Assembly (NCBI GenBank): GCA_037042185.1
Contig: JAXQJY010000033.1
Coordinates: forward strand, 3,224,001-3,288,000
DNA from: Sordariomycetes sp. S80-01Y
Taxonomy: Eukaryota > Ascomycota > Sordariomycetes
Reading direction: 5' to 3'
DNA length: 64,000 bases
The translations under genes and the position numbers were made by a program. Positions 43,437 to 55,700 of this stretch are shown piece after piece; the stretch's first letter is position 1, and every line of letters starts with the position of its first letter. A model generated the notes under the pieces. That model did no database searches, was not told the DNA's origin, and saw only the letters and a list, made by a program, of their open reading frames with translations.

Positions 43437-46400
43437 ATGGCGACCTTTCTGTCTACCTTTTGGGGGACTTCTATGCCCAAAAGGTTATTGCGCTATGCGT
43501 TGGGAAAGCTGGAGTTGCTGGATACCGAGGCGTTGGACATGGACAACTTGGAGCTAGCCATCGGCAGACAGACGGTCTTTGAGTTCAAGAACGTCGGTGT
43601 CAAGCTGAAGGTAGGCATCCCCTGGCTAGATTTCTTTTGTTGCGATTCTAACAGCTAGCAGAAATTGGACAAGTTGCTCCAGCTTCCGGCTGCGTTGCGC
43701 CTCCAGAGAGCCAAGGTGCTCCTCCTCCGCGTCAAGGTCCCAGTCGATTTCTACTCGAGCCCTATTGTCGTCGAAGTTGAGGGTGTAAATGTCAAGCTAC
43801 AAGTCATCAATCCCGACCGAAAACCGAACCGAACCTCTGGCACAAGCACTCCTGGGGCCGCTGATGTTGTCCCGAATCCTGTCGACCTCGCCGAATCGTT
43901 CCTCGAAGCCCAGCCGTCATCCGAAAAGAAGAAAATGGAAGAAGCCTTGGCCGCCGAAGCCTCGGACCTGGCTGCCTCGGGGACATTCAGCGACGACGGT
44001 AGCAGCGCGAGTGACGAGGGCACCGGGCAGCCGCTATCGTTGCCTTCGTTTCTAGCAGGCTTCCTCCAGGGCATCATCGATCGCATGCAAGTCAGGATCA
44101 ACGACGTCAAATTTCAACTCGACATGGACTTGCCGGTAGATCCAAGCTCGTCCAGCCCGGAACCAGTGTCTTTCCAGGTCTCCTTAGAGAGTATCAGCGT
44201 GGAGGGGGTGACAGCACCTGCGCCAGGGGAAGCCCCAGCGGTTGAGTCTAAGGACGGCAAGAGACATGTGGCGCTAAAGTCAGTCAGGGCATACTTGATA
44301 TCAGAGGCGAATGTCTTCTCTGCATTGGCACAGTCACCATCGGTGTTGTCGCCCTCGCTGGCTTCGTCTCCGGCCATGACCCGAAATCCTCCAACAAGAG
44401 AGAACACTCTCTCCGAGCACGACACTCCGGAGCGGTCTACAACACTGCCTTCGCGGCAAAAAAGCTCCTCGAGCGATCTGTCCGTCGCTGCGGGAAGCTC
44501 GCTTGGATTAGGTCGATCGGTAGGCGACAACGAAGGTTCGCCAACAGTATCGCACGACACCTCAGCCGACCCCGATGGGCACGACGACGATGGGCCGGCA
44601 ACACCTCGTGCTTCGGGCTATCATAGCTTCGATCAGTCTCCAGAGCAGTCCATGTTCCACTCCACGATCTTGCCACCCGAAGGTCTGTCGCACACGACCG
44701 ATTTTGACCAAGACGCACCACTTTGGGCAAGTGCTCAGTCGAGTTCACAAGCGGAGCCCGCCACATTTGTCTCGCAAAACTTCGATCCGCTCAGAATACC
44801 TGACGTTGGATCGGAATCTGGGTCTGAGACGGGGTCTGGGCAACAGAGTGAAAGTTCTAGCGATATGCCGGCCGAGGACTTGACCCAGTCGCATCTGTAT
44901 ACTCACGAGGATGCTGAGAGCATGTATATGAGCGCTTTCTCTTCCAACAACGAGGAGTTGCCCAATATCGCTCAGGCGATCGACCCGCCTCAACTTCGTG
45001 CAACTCCTTCACCGCCGCCGATGGAAGCCACAACCCGACCTGAGGAGACAGCTAAACCGCCGGAGGAAGTTCAGGAACCACCGGAAGCAATACAGGAACC
45101 ATCGAAGGAAGAGCCGACGCATAACATTATGCCTGGTGGTTGGGAAGATGAGCCAGAAGCTAGCCAGGCGGACCTGAGGGAACAAACAGCTGCGGCTGCT
45201 CCAAGCGCTGAAACACAAGAGTCTTTGGGGCCTGACGACAACATGATTTCCGGCCTTTCAGGAGAAGATGCATTCAAGGATCCGCCACGAGAAGCAGCAC
45301 GGGATGAAGAGGAACAAGACGGTTTCGCAACCCCCAAAGGTCCCACCAAGCTTGTGAAGGAATTCCTGTCGCTGGAAAACATCTCCATCCACGTGCCACT
45401 TCCGCATCAACGAAACCATTCCCACAGTCCCGAGACCGTCGATGATCTGTCGCGGTCCATGGGGAGGTCTATATATCCGCAAGCTCCTGGAGCGTTCTCA
45501 GTCCACGGCGCCAAGCTACCACACGCCCAGCCTCCTGTCACAGTCCCCCAAGATGTCGATGATGTCCTAGAAGTGGATCTGTCGCCTATTTCCGTACAAT
45601 TTGATGCTTCATTAGGATTCTTGCTAGCGATGATTGCTGGGAAGCTTTTCGAAGCGGTAAATTTGGAGCTAGACTCTAAACCGGAACCTTCCTCGGAAGC
45701 CACATCCAGCGAAGCCAAGGACAGCCAAAACCTGAAGCTCAACGTGGAAGAAGTCTCTATTGACTTCGTGAATGAGCTGGGGGGTGTTGCGGACACTATC
45801 GAGCGGCATCTAGACTCCAATGCGTTCAACACCTACAAGGAAACCTTGCTGAATGTCACGGTTCAGGGTCTTTCGGTTGGTGTGACTCAAGAGACGCCAG
45901 AAGGGTCTCCATCCAAGACGACAGAGCGCGCCTTGGTAACAAAAGTTGAGCTCGAAAAGCTTAGGTTCGGTTATGCCAAAGATGACATTGTTGCCTTTGA
46001 CAACAGCATTCCGATGAGCTCATCCACACGCGATGCATTCATATCAGCTGGGAAGGACGTCGTCTTCAAAGCCGTTCAAAACAAGGGCAATATGCGCGCA
46101 GACATCGAGACATTGCCGCTAGTGGTGCAGATCGACCTTCAGCGGCTCGACGAAACCTTCAGCTGGTTTGGCGGTCTGAGCAGTTTCCTTAATATGAGCT
46201 CCTCGATGGCCTCTCTGCACTCCCCGGCCATCAAACAGGCGCCAACCCCTCAACCGAAACCTCGGGGAGTTCGATTTGAGGCACCGCTGGACCCAGGAGA
46301 CCGAGCGGCTGCCGCCGAGAGCAAGGTCAATCTCCGAATCGGCGGTGCCTCTATCGAACTGATTGGTAAGGACTGCAGTCTCGCAGCCACTTCCAAGACC

Positions 46401-49400
46401 GTGCGGATGGTCAGTCGCGAGGAGGGTCTTGGGTTTTCTGTTGGATACATGCGAATTTCCGGACCGCACCTGCATAATTCCACTGCCGACCCTGCCATCA
46501 CGGCAGATTTCAAGGGGTTGACCATGGAACTCGCGACGAAGCCCAACGACAGAGACCTTGAAAGACTTTTGGCGTTGATTACACCTTCCAAGGCCAAGTA
46601 CGATGAAGATGATGACGAAATCATGGTTGATACTCTCTTGCGACAACGGCGCAAAGGCTCCGTGCTGAGACCTACAATCGAGAAACTGTCTATCAATGTC
46701 AAGAACATTGCGCAGCTCGATACTCTGCCCAGCCTCGGCGAAGAAATAGCGAAGTTATCTGTCGTGGCAAAATACCTCCCCGAGGACGACCGACCCGGTT
46801 TACTCACCTTGTTCAAAATCCAGGATATATCCGCATCTGTCGACACAGGTGGGCAATTAGGTCGATTCGATTCTAGCGTCGAGAATCTTGAGATTGGGCA
46901 TATCACTATCCCATCCCTTGTTGCTATCACGGCCCACGGTGTATGGCTGGCACGCAACAAGAAGGAAGAGCTGGTTTATACCACTCCAATGACGTCCAGT
47001 GAAGGGGGCCGCACTCCAGTCCTCATGGCGCGGATGGTCGGAGACGAGATAGAGCCGGTTGTCAAGCTGAAATTGTACGGACTGGCCATTGAGTATCGGG
47101 TCCCCTTCATTATGGATGTTCTGGGTCTCGCAGACGACGCCACTCCACAAGATTTCGAGGCTTGCCTCGCCGCTTCTGTCGCAGATTTGGGTGATCAAGC
47201 GCAGAAGAGCTTAAGACAGCCCCTTCCTCAAACCGAGAAGACGAAGCAGTCGAAGCCACTGATGCTCGACGTTGGTTTGAGGGACTGTCTTATTGGTCTG
47301 AATCCGCTGGGGCATTCGTCGAAGATGGTCATTGCTATGACCGACACTCATCTTGCGGTTGTTCTTCCCAAGGAGGATAAGACGAAGGCTACGTTTGGTG
47401 TCAAGCAGCTCTCGGTCCTCTTGATCGACGACGTTGAGAGACTCGCTACCACACCCCAAGATGCCAAGAGCCACCGCCGGACGTCGTCGAAAGGCTCGAA
47501 GATGGCTATGGATCTCTGTTCTCAAGGCTACGTGGACGTCTGCTACATTTCATCCGCGAAGGTTGGCGTCGAGATTGTGCCGGGCATTGATAGCCTTAAA
47601 CAAATCCAGGTCGATGTCAAGGACGACCTGCTGATTCTCGAGACTTGCGCCGACTCGATGCAAACGCTCATCACTCTCGCCAATGCGCTGAAGCCACCGA
47701 CGCCACCAAGCAAGGAGATTAAGTATCGAACCAACGTCATGCCAATGGAGGACTTGCTCGCTTCGATATCTGCGGAAGCCTTCGGGCGGCCAGAGGGCGA
47801 GTACGACTTCGACCAAGACTTCGCGGGCGCGCAGGAGATGGCTGGTAGCGGATCAATCGACGAGTTTGGGAGTCATGGATCGTTGAATGTCAATTCGCAA
47901 CATTACAATGAGCAAGAATTGGAGGGCGAGGAGATGTTCGATGCGATGAAGTCTTCAGGGATGTCGCACACCTCGATGCAGGACATACCTGACGGTGTCC
48001 TGTTATCCACTGCCAGCACTGGGGCGTCCGAGTCGAGCTGTGACGATCTGATCATTCAAGATGACCACTTCAACGAGAGCGGTAATGCCAGCGGGCATCA
48101 AGTTGCCAAAACGTGGAATTCGGCGAAGAACTCATACGATCCCGCACCAAAGGGCCTCGTTATGCGCAGCCCACTCAAGGTGTCAGTTCGTGATGTCCAT
48201 GTCATATGGCATCTCTACGATGGCTACGACTGGGAGAATACGCGTGATGTGATCAGCAAAGCGGTGCAAGAAGTTGAGACGAAGGCAATGGAGCGTCAAG
48301 GTCGAGAGCCAAGCAGTGATGTGTATGAGGAGGAGATTGAGGACGAGGAAGCTATCGGAGATTTCTTATTCAACTCGATCTACATCGGCATCCCTGCGAA
48401 TCGCGATCCTCAAGAGCTTACGCGACAAATCAATGCTGAGCTCAACGACAATGCCACCGAGACTGAGTCCGTCGCGACGACGGCCATGACGGGAGCGACG
48501 AATCGGACGGTGCGGCCTCATGTGCGCAAGTCGAGGCGTCTGCGGCTGAATCGTAGCAAGCACCACAAGATCACATTCGAGCTGCAAGGAATCAATGCGG
48601 ACATCTTCAGCTACCCTCCCGAGATGAGTACGACTGAGAGCAGCATTGATGTACGCGTTGGCAACCTCGACATTATCGACAACGTCCCGACGTCGACCTG
48701 GCGTAAGTTTGCGACCTACGATCGTGATCATGGCGAGCGAGAGATGGGTACGGCGATGGTCCATCTCGAGATACTCAACGTCAAGCCAGTCTCAGACCTC
48801 CCAGTATCGGAGATTGTTCTGCGAGCATCGGTCCTCCCACTACGCCTACATGTCGATCAGGACGCACTCGACTTCATTACCCGCTTCTTCGAATTCAAAG
48901 TCGAGAAAGTACCAGTGCACTCGTCCCCGAGTGACATTCCGTTCATCCAACGCGCGGAAGTACACAGCATCCCAGTCAAGCTCGACTTCAAGCCCAAGCG
49001 CGTCGATTATGCTGGTCTCCGATCAGGCCACACATCCGAGTTCATGAATTTCGTCACTCTCGAGGAGTCACGTATGGTCCTCCGACATGCCATCATCTAC
49101 GGCACCTCTGGCTTCGATCGTCTGGGCAAGACATTGAACGATCTCTGGACACCCGACGTGCGCAACAACCAGCTCCCCGGCGTGATAGCGGGCCTCGCCC
49201 CCGTTCGCTCGCTGGTCACCATCGGCAGCGGCTTCAAAGATCTTGTCGAGATTCCCATTAAGGAGTACCAAAAGGACGGTCGTGTCATCCGCAGCATCTC
49301 CAAGGGTGCCGCGGCGTTTGCACGCACCACGGGCACGGAGATTGTCAAGCTAGGTGCCAAGCTCGCCGTCGGCACGCAGTACGCGCTCCAAGGCGCCGAA

Positions 49401-49831
49401 GAGATGTTCGTCGACAAGCCCGCAGCTGCCCCCGAAGGTACCTGGGAAGACGAGGATTTCGAGTCCGAGGACAAGAAGCAGATCTCGCTCTACGCTGATC
49501 CACCACCCAGCGTCATGCAAGGTCTAAGAGGCGGGTACAGAAGCTTAGCCAGGGATGTGAACACGGCCAAAGATGCGATTATTGCAGTACCGGGAGAGGT
49601 TATGCAGAGCGACGGACCCAGCGGTGCGGCGAGGGCCCTGTGGAAGAGGGCGCCTACCATCATTTTCAGGCCTGCGATGGGTCTCACGAAAGCGGTTGGG
49701 CAGACGCTCCAGGGGGCGAACAACATGATCGATCCGGAACACAGGAGGAGGGTTGACGAGGTGAGTCACCTTCGCCTCAAGACGTACGTGGAGTTGAAGC
49801 TAACGCAACGCAGAAATACAAGCACTATTAG
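43437..49831 (+). CDS. ATG2: Autophagy lipid-transfer protein Atg2
   Basis: Three exons, 43437-43610, 43662-49760 and 49814-49831, encode 2,096 aa, a normal fungal Atg2 length. The N terminus (MATFLSTFWGTSMPKRLLRYALGKLELLDTEALDMDN...) is the chorein_N lipid-transfer entry. The C terminus carries the Atg2 CAD/C-domain, visible as ESRMVLRHAIIYGTSGFDRLG and LPGVIAGLAPVRSLVTIGSGFKDLVEIPI. Between them are beta-rich RBG-like repeats broken by acidic, Ser/Pro-rich disordered stretches (about 120-690 and 1,400-1,550). Atg2 with Atg18 and Atg9 moves lipid from the ER to the growing phagophore. The last exon is only 18 nt and codes for the terminal KYKHY; the intron before it has a GTGAGT donor, and reading through it would give a longer unrelated tail. 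Confidence 0.95.
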
Positions 49832-50180
49832 GATACACGACCGGTGCCACGGCGCACGGCCAGCACATTGTTGCCACACTGTTGCTAGATTGGAAGAAAG
49901 TTTGATAGATATGCATCGGGGCGGGCATCTGTTGTTATTCCCCCTTTTTTCCCGAATGTTTTGGACTAGGTATTAGGTCACATCTTCTCGCTAGGAGTTT
50001 TCAGGCGCCAACGGAGCAGGCAGAAAGATCCCATCTAGAATGTAACGGCCATATATGACTTCATTTGTCAAGACTAGGAAGACTGATCATTTGTCAAAAA
50101 GAACAGACGTATCATGCTGTATCATCCCTCATACCCTCATCCAAAACTTCTATTCTGCCTGACTGGACAAGCCAAGCGCC
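49832..50180. other. Convergent 3' spacer
   Basis: 349 bp between the ATG2 and GT8 stop codons, presumably both 3' UTRs; nothing else is seen. Confidence 0.5.
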
Positions 50181-51235
50181 CTAAAACCCATCCGTCAAGC
50201 CCTTCGCTTTCTCCCCTTTCCTCCTCTCCCGATTGGCCTCCATCCACCATTGATGAGTCTCCTCAAGGTCCGCCCCAGCACCATCCCCATCGACGTCATC
50301 CCAGGGCTTCGGGCTGAGGATGTAATGCACATTCTTGACCTCGTCGTCCCTCCAGAAGACGTCGTGCACGCCCTTCCACCGCAGCGTCTTCAAGGCGTTG
50401 TACACGTAGGGCAGGACGACCCAGCGGCCGTGGAAGACGTCGGCGAGGAGGTCCTGGTCGGGGAAGGCCATGCTCGCCGTGTCCGGCCCGTCGAGGCGCT
50501 CGAGGATGGCGTTGTAGTAGAGGATGGAGGGGCGGATGACCAGGAGGCCGGAGTTCAAGGCGGCCAGCGGTCCCGGCGGCGGTGGCGTGGAGGATGCAGC
50601 CGAGGGGTTGGAGTGCAGTCGCGTGTAGGCGCAGTTCTCGGGCGTCCATGTCTCCGGATAGTGCGGCTTGCGGGCTGGATTGCAGGTGCAAGCTGGACAC
50701 GCTGCGAACAGCCGACTACCCATGCCCTCACGCGTCGTCCCATCGACACCATTTCCGTTCTCGTGCCCATTGGCGCCGTTCTGCACTTGATCGAGCGGCA
50801 CATCCAACTCCAGATCCATCAGCTCATCCATGTTTCTCCGCACGAGCATGTCCCCATCCAGCAGGACGACCTTCTCAAACTGCGTCAGCCCAAAGGCCGC
50901 GAGTTTGGTCCAGGTGTCCAGAAATCGAGCATCGGCGTAGTCACGCCCGTGGCTCGGCAACAAGTGGGGGACCTCTAGCATGGGAATGCCGCGAGCCTCA
51001 AGGGCTGCGATGCCTTCCTGGGGGAGAGAGGACGTGATGAGGGCAATGAGGGGGTAGCGGGTCTTGGAGGCGAGGAGGGCATGGTGCAGCGTGAGGATGC
51101 CAGGGAGGTAGGATGTCTTTGTGATGAGAGAGGCCCAGACTGGAACTGTCAGAGGAAGCTGGCTCTGAGGGATAAGGGGTGGGAGGTACCTTTGGTTGAA
51201 TCTGTGACTCTCTCTTTTGAGGTGGCGGCCGTCAT
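50181..51235 (-). CDS. GT8 glycosyltransferase (glycogenin-like fold)
   Basis: Two exons, 51235-51190 and 51145-50181, encode 336 aa. Family 8 features are VPVWASLITKTSYLPGILTL near the N terminus, FEKVVLLDGDMLVRRNMDEL with the DXD at Asp112-Asp114 that binds Mn2+ and the sugar nucleotide, LAALNSGLLVIRPS, and FPDQDLLADVFHGRWVVLPYVYN. A Gly/Asn-rich loop follows the DXD motif. No signal peptide or membrane anchor is visible, so a cytosolic role, as in glycogenin or cytosolic UDP-sugar transferases, is likely; it lacks the long C-terminal extension of true glycogenin. The first exon, only 46 nt, starts MTAATSKERVTDSTK; the 44-nt intron is short. The gene is convergent with ATG2. Confidence 0.85.
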
Positions 51236-53591
51236 TGCGTGTCTTGGCGACGGGGGGCGATGAGTGAAGCTGTTGACGATGTCTAAGTGTTGCGAGGTCG
51301 GAGGAGAAATTCAGGGTCCACGAACACGCGGAGGGCTCCCCTCAGTTACGGAATATTCTTCGCGAGCCAAACTCTGTCTGATCGATGTCTATTTGTAGCA
51401 AAAACGCCCTACAGAAAAGGGAATGAAGAGATCAGAACCCGGGCTGAGACAATGGCACTTCCCGCGCAAATCTTGTCGCTACCTTGGGTTCAGGTGCCCG
51501 AGGTTGGTCAGCATCCGCACCAGCTTCTGCCCACCCCACACAGTAAATGACGCCATTGACTTTCTCCCGTGTCTTCGTCGAGTGCCGTTCGGGGATGATC
51601 CAGTGACGGCCGCGGCACTTTGGTGCCCGGGGGAAAGGAAATGAGAAAAAAGAGCCGTGTCTTATGGAGGACAAAGGCGTTGGGCTGTATGGCGCCTCCA
51701 CAGAAGCTTCAGTTCAGCTCGCCCTGCTGTGCTACCGCGCCGTAATGCAAATGATCGAGGCCCAACGTCATTCTGCGATCACATGGCTGGATTTGGCTCG
51801 TCGCGGCGCACGCACTCATCCGCAACGTCGGTGCCCCTTTTTTCGGTGACCACGGGGTAGAGAAAGCAGGAGCTGGAAAAGGGGGTTTGAGCCCCTTTTA
51901 GAAAAAGGGGCACGAGTAAATCCTCCCGTCGGGCCATTCATCTTACGTGGGAGCGTCATCCCATCGGGGGGAGAGTCGGTGTGGATAATTCGCAGCACAA
52001 CATCGGTGCATGCATGTGGCTCAGTGCCCGTGAGCTGGAGCTGCTGCACCATGTGTGGCTGGTGTTATTCGGCAGTGGGTACCTCAGCCACAGCACCCGT
52101 TTATCGTGAGAGGCAAAGACGAGTCTTGCTGGTGCAGGTCTATCAACAGGATATTTGCACCGAAACGCGCATCCATCGGTGGAATTTCTCATTCACCTGC
52201 CTCTTCGATTCTACGAGGAGGCGAACTGACGCCCCCGGAGACCGGATTCCGCCCGCGGTGGCGGAGGAGGTCCGCTGCGGCGGTCAGTCGCGAGAGGATG
52301 GGAATTGTTGACGGGCGGATCTCAGATCTGGATCATGGGAAATCAGGCCATTTGAGATTTGACATGGGCCCGCGGGCATTGGCGCGGGTCTCCCCATGCC
52401 GCAGTGACAGGTCGGCGGGAAAGCGGTGAAGGTGGCCAGTCACGGTTCGGCGTGTTTTTCTTCAAGAACTTCTTGGTTCGGTGAAGCTTGCCCCTGATTT
52501 GCCTGGATCAGCTTGGCCAGAGTGCATGAAGTTGCCAGCCAGGCATTATCCCGCCAGCTTTCCTCCAGCCAGCAGCTCGAGGTCCTGAAGATGAAATCAC
52601 ATCATGCCAATTGATCATGTGCTGCTTGTCTTTTCGAGCGCAGAGAGAAAGAAGAGTGACACAGAAAGCTGAGACAGGCGGGAGAGGCCAGTCGGTGAGA
52701 TAAGCTCGAGGAGCTCTCCCCAACGTGCGGCCTGCCATGCCTCCCAACCTGCGTGCCAGTGGGTGCCGATGCCGGCGGCAGCACATCCCCGTCCGCCTGG
52801 ATTTGTTGAACCTGGCGCCATTCCTCTTCGGGTGACAGCTCGTCCCGTGCCACGACCTGTGGAGGACTGCGGGAGGATTCACACTGTGGTTATTGACAAC
52901 AAGTTCCCCCTTCTCAGTCAACGAGCATGATTGAGCTCGCATGACAGCCGCGATCCAGAAGAGGCAAGACTGCAGCCCAGAACCTGGTGCCCTTGTCGTG
53001 CGGCGGTTGACGACGCCTCTCCCAGACACGAGCCGCCTAAGCCTCACGACAATCAGCCACCGCCTCGAGCTTATTATAGCAGCTTGGTAGCTGTGAGTGC
53101 CTGAGACACTGAGACACTGGCAGTGGGCTATCCGCACCGTCGCAGAGCTCCCCACCACGGCGCCCGTGCGCTGCTGCATTGCAGCCGATCCGCTCTCGGA
53201 TCCCTGTCTCGACGAGGACATTCAGACTTCAACAGTTCTGAGCTTGATTGTCTGTCGCCCCGTTGCCGGCACTGCCTTCGCCCCTTTTTTCACCGGTCCA
53301 GGGCACCCCGTTGCTGCGATAACCTGAGATACCCATTAAAAAAATGCCATTGCGGTGGCGCGCGTCGCCGTTCGGCTGCTTATCAGAACAGGACTAGAAG
53401 TCACCGCCGTTGGAGATCGACCATCCCGTTGCAACCGTCACTCCCATATATTGAACCCCCCTCCCCTCCTCCTCCCCTCCCGTCTTCCCCCTCTTCCATC
53501 CATTCAACTTGCCCATCCATCCCACTACCTGCTTCTACGCTTCACTTGCTCGCCTTGGTCAGGCCCCCTTCAGCTACACCCCAACCCCAGG
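51236..53591. other. Long gene-free divergent spacer
   Basis: 2.36 kb between divergent starts. A 237-codon minus-strand frame (52508-53221) is Arg/Ser-rich and resembles nothing known. CT-rich sequence just before 53592 (CCCCTCCTCCTCCCC) suits a core promoter. Confidence 0.45.
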
Positions 53592-54284
53592 ATGTCCCGC
53601 GTTACCGCTCCCTCCAAGCACCTGGCCCGCCAGATCCAGTCCTCGGCCCGCCCAGCGGCCGGTCTGCTCGATCACAATGCCGGCGCCACCTTGATGCCCA
53701 AATACGCCGAGTTGCTGGCCAACCGTCGTGGGAACGAGCACACGGACGTACGTGCCTCGCCCTCTTGAGCTAAACCAACTCGGCGAATTGTTGCTGACAC
53801 CCTGATGTAGAGCTCCCGTGGCATGACCACCACTCACCGTCCTACGCCCCAGCCCTCCATCGCCAACCGCTCCAAGCCCCTGATGCAGACCTTCACCTCG
53901 TCGTCCACCAGGCACACTCCGTCTGCCAACATCGACGCCGCTGTGCTCCCCTCCTTTGCGAGCCTGCACGCCGTCTCCTCGTCCGCCGGCGACCCTATCG
54001 TCCCCATCCTGCCGGACAACTACTCCGTTCGCGTCGCGCAGAACGAGGAGCCAGTCGTCATGGAGCCAGAGGTCAAGATTGTGGCCGCCGACCCGGACAA
54101 GGTCGTTGCCGGCACGCCCCTGAGCCAGGTCCAGGGCGTGAGCATGGACGGCGTGGATGTCAAGTTCGCCCACGAGGGGCAGGCTGCGCAGGGCGAGGAG
54201 CACCAGGGTGGTATGCTGAGGGACCTGTGGAAGGGCATGGTTGATGAGGTTTTCGGCCAGCAGGGCCAGGTCAAGAAGGCCTGA
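53592..54284 (+). CDS. Small uncharacterised protein
   Basis: Two exons, 53592-53747 and 53811-54284, encode 209 aa. I do not recognise a domain. The N terminus (MSRVTAPSKHLARQIQSSAR) is basic and free of acids for about 25 residues, which could be a mitochondrial presequence. The middle is Ser/Thr/Pro-rich (RPTPQPSIANRSKPLMQTF), then comes a more ordered-looking segment SFASLHAVSSSAGDPIVPIL and DNYSVRVAQNEEPVVMEPEV. The C terminus has a short amphipathic piece, GGMLRDLWKGMVDEVFG. The clean GTACGT donor, strong codon bias and CT-rich upstream region support a real, well expressed gene. It is convergent with GLE2. Confidence 0.78.
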
Positions 54285-54572
54285 GTTATGACTTATGACC
54301 GGAGTTTTGTTCCTTCTCATACGAGAAGATGATCTGTTACTGGGCTGGGAAAGTCTTGCAAGGGGATCTGCGATCTCCGGTTAAAGTGTTTAATATGCCT
54401 TTCTGGTATTCTCTAATGCTACATTCGTTCTGGCGTGGCTTGTCTGCCCGCCTCCACCTCGCTCTTCGTGTCCCTCTTTCCAGCTGCCCGGTGCCCATTG
54501 CTACTTAACTACTGACTACCCCCTAAATTCCATTGCTGCCTTTCCTGAACATAAAACCCCCCGGATATCATT

Positions 54573-55700
54573 CTACCGCTTCTTCATCGACGGTCTCGGC
54601 TTGCACTCATCCCCGTTAATCGGATGCAGCATGACCTTGATCGGATATTGCGCCGTGTTGGCCTGGTACCCCTTGCTCCAGTCGTAGCTAACGGCGTAGG
54701 CAAAGATACTGCCCGTCTTGTTGAATGTGGTGGCGGTAATCGAGCCGCCCACGTTGGGGTATCCCTTGAGACGGTGCTTCGCATCCTTGTCCCAGAAGTG
54801 GAAGGTTCCGTCCGAGCCGGCGGTGCTGAAGGTGCCGTGGACGGGGTGGAAGGAGATGTCGTTGACGGCGTAGACGTTGGTTACGTTGTTCGCGGGCGGG
54901 TCGCGGTGGCACTTGAAGGAGAAGTTGGAGCTGCTGCTGTTAGCATGGGTCTTGGGCAAGGGATAGCTTGCGACATACCTGTTGTCCTTCTCCTCGACGT
55001 ACTGAATCGCACAGCGTCCCTCGATACTGCCAATCGCGAAGCCCGCCGAGTCCGTGAAGCAGCTAACAACCCTGGTCTGCCACTTCAATGGGCTCTGCAG
55101 TGTCTTGTAGAACTTTGTAGGACTCTTCAGGTCAATCACGTTGATGTACCGATCCGCCGTGCCCACAACACATAGGTTCTCCCTGACGTCGAGACTGTAC
55201 ACTCTGTCCTGGCACGAGACGCTCGCGGCAGGCCCCTGCTGACGCATGTCCCAGTACTTGACCGTCTTGTCCCAACTTCCACTCACAACCATCGGGGTAC
55301 CCTGGTTCTCGAAGAACCGGACCGCACGCACGGGCTGATCATGCGTGCCAATCACGATATCACTCTGGCTCCCCAAGTCACACACCTTCACGTTCTTGTC
55401 CGCACCCGCTGAGGCAATCTTCGTTCCATCTTTTGAGAAATCGACATTCAGCACCGGCTGAGAGTGTTCATAGGCATGGCGGCCCTGCGACTGTCCATTC
55501 TGCGCAATCTCGTAGATGCGGACCTTGTTATCCCAGCTGGAAACGGCCAGGAAGTCGGGCTGGTTGGCGGCCGGGGAGAAGGCGAGGTCCGAGATGGAGT
55601 CTGTGGGCGGGTCGGAGAGCGCAACGTCGGATTTCAGATCGCCTTGGGCATTAGAGGCGGAGGAGGATTGGGTTGCTGAGCTGCCGCCGAAGAGGGACAT
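54573..55700 (-). CDS. GLE2: WD40 mRNA export factor Gle2/Rae1
   Basis: Two exons, 55700-54979 and 54930-54573, encode 359 aa, the usual length for Gle2/Rae1 (about 365). The beta-propeller is read from DSISDLAFSPAANQPDFLAVSSWDNKVRIYEI through SGSWDKTVKYWDMRQ, NLCVVGTADRYINVIDL, the SIEGRCAIQYVEEKD/NFSFKCHRD segment unique to this family, and FSTAGSDGTFHFWDKDAKHRLK. It binds nuclear pore proteins through a GLEBS motif partner and takes part in mRNA export and mitosis. The 48-nt intron is in frame and stop-free; its removal gives EKDNSSNFSFKCHRD, matching the family. The acceptor is a triple CAGCAGCAG, so isoforms differing by one or two Ser are possible. The N-terminal ~28 residues are Ser/Gln-rich. 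Confidence 0.93.
   Translation of the reverse strand: MSLFGGSSATQSSSASNAQGDLKSDVALSDPPTDSISDLAFSPAANQPDFLAVSSWDNKVRIYEIAQNGQSQGRHAYEHSQPVLNVDFSKDGTKIASAGADKNVKVCDLGSQSDIVIGTHDQPVRAVRFFENQGTPMVVSGSWDKTVKYWDMRQQGPAASVSCQDRVYSLDVRENLCVVGTADRYINVIDLKSPTKFYKTLQSPLKWQTRVVSCFTDSAGFAIGSIEGRCAIQYVEEKDNRYVASYPLPKTHANSSSSNFSFKCHRDPPANNVTNVYAVNDISFHPVHGTFSTAGSDGTFHFWDKDAKHRLKGYPNVGGSITATTFNKTGSIFAYAVSYDWSKGYQANTAQYPIKVMLHPINGDECKPRPSMKKR

Noticed and set aside
52508-53221. 237-codon minus-strand frame in the 51-53.6 kb spacer
   Set aside because: It is Arg/Ser-rich with no domain or hydrophobic pattern and no convincing start or splice context.
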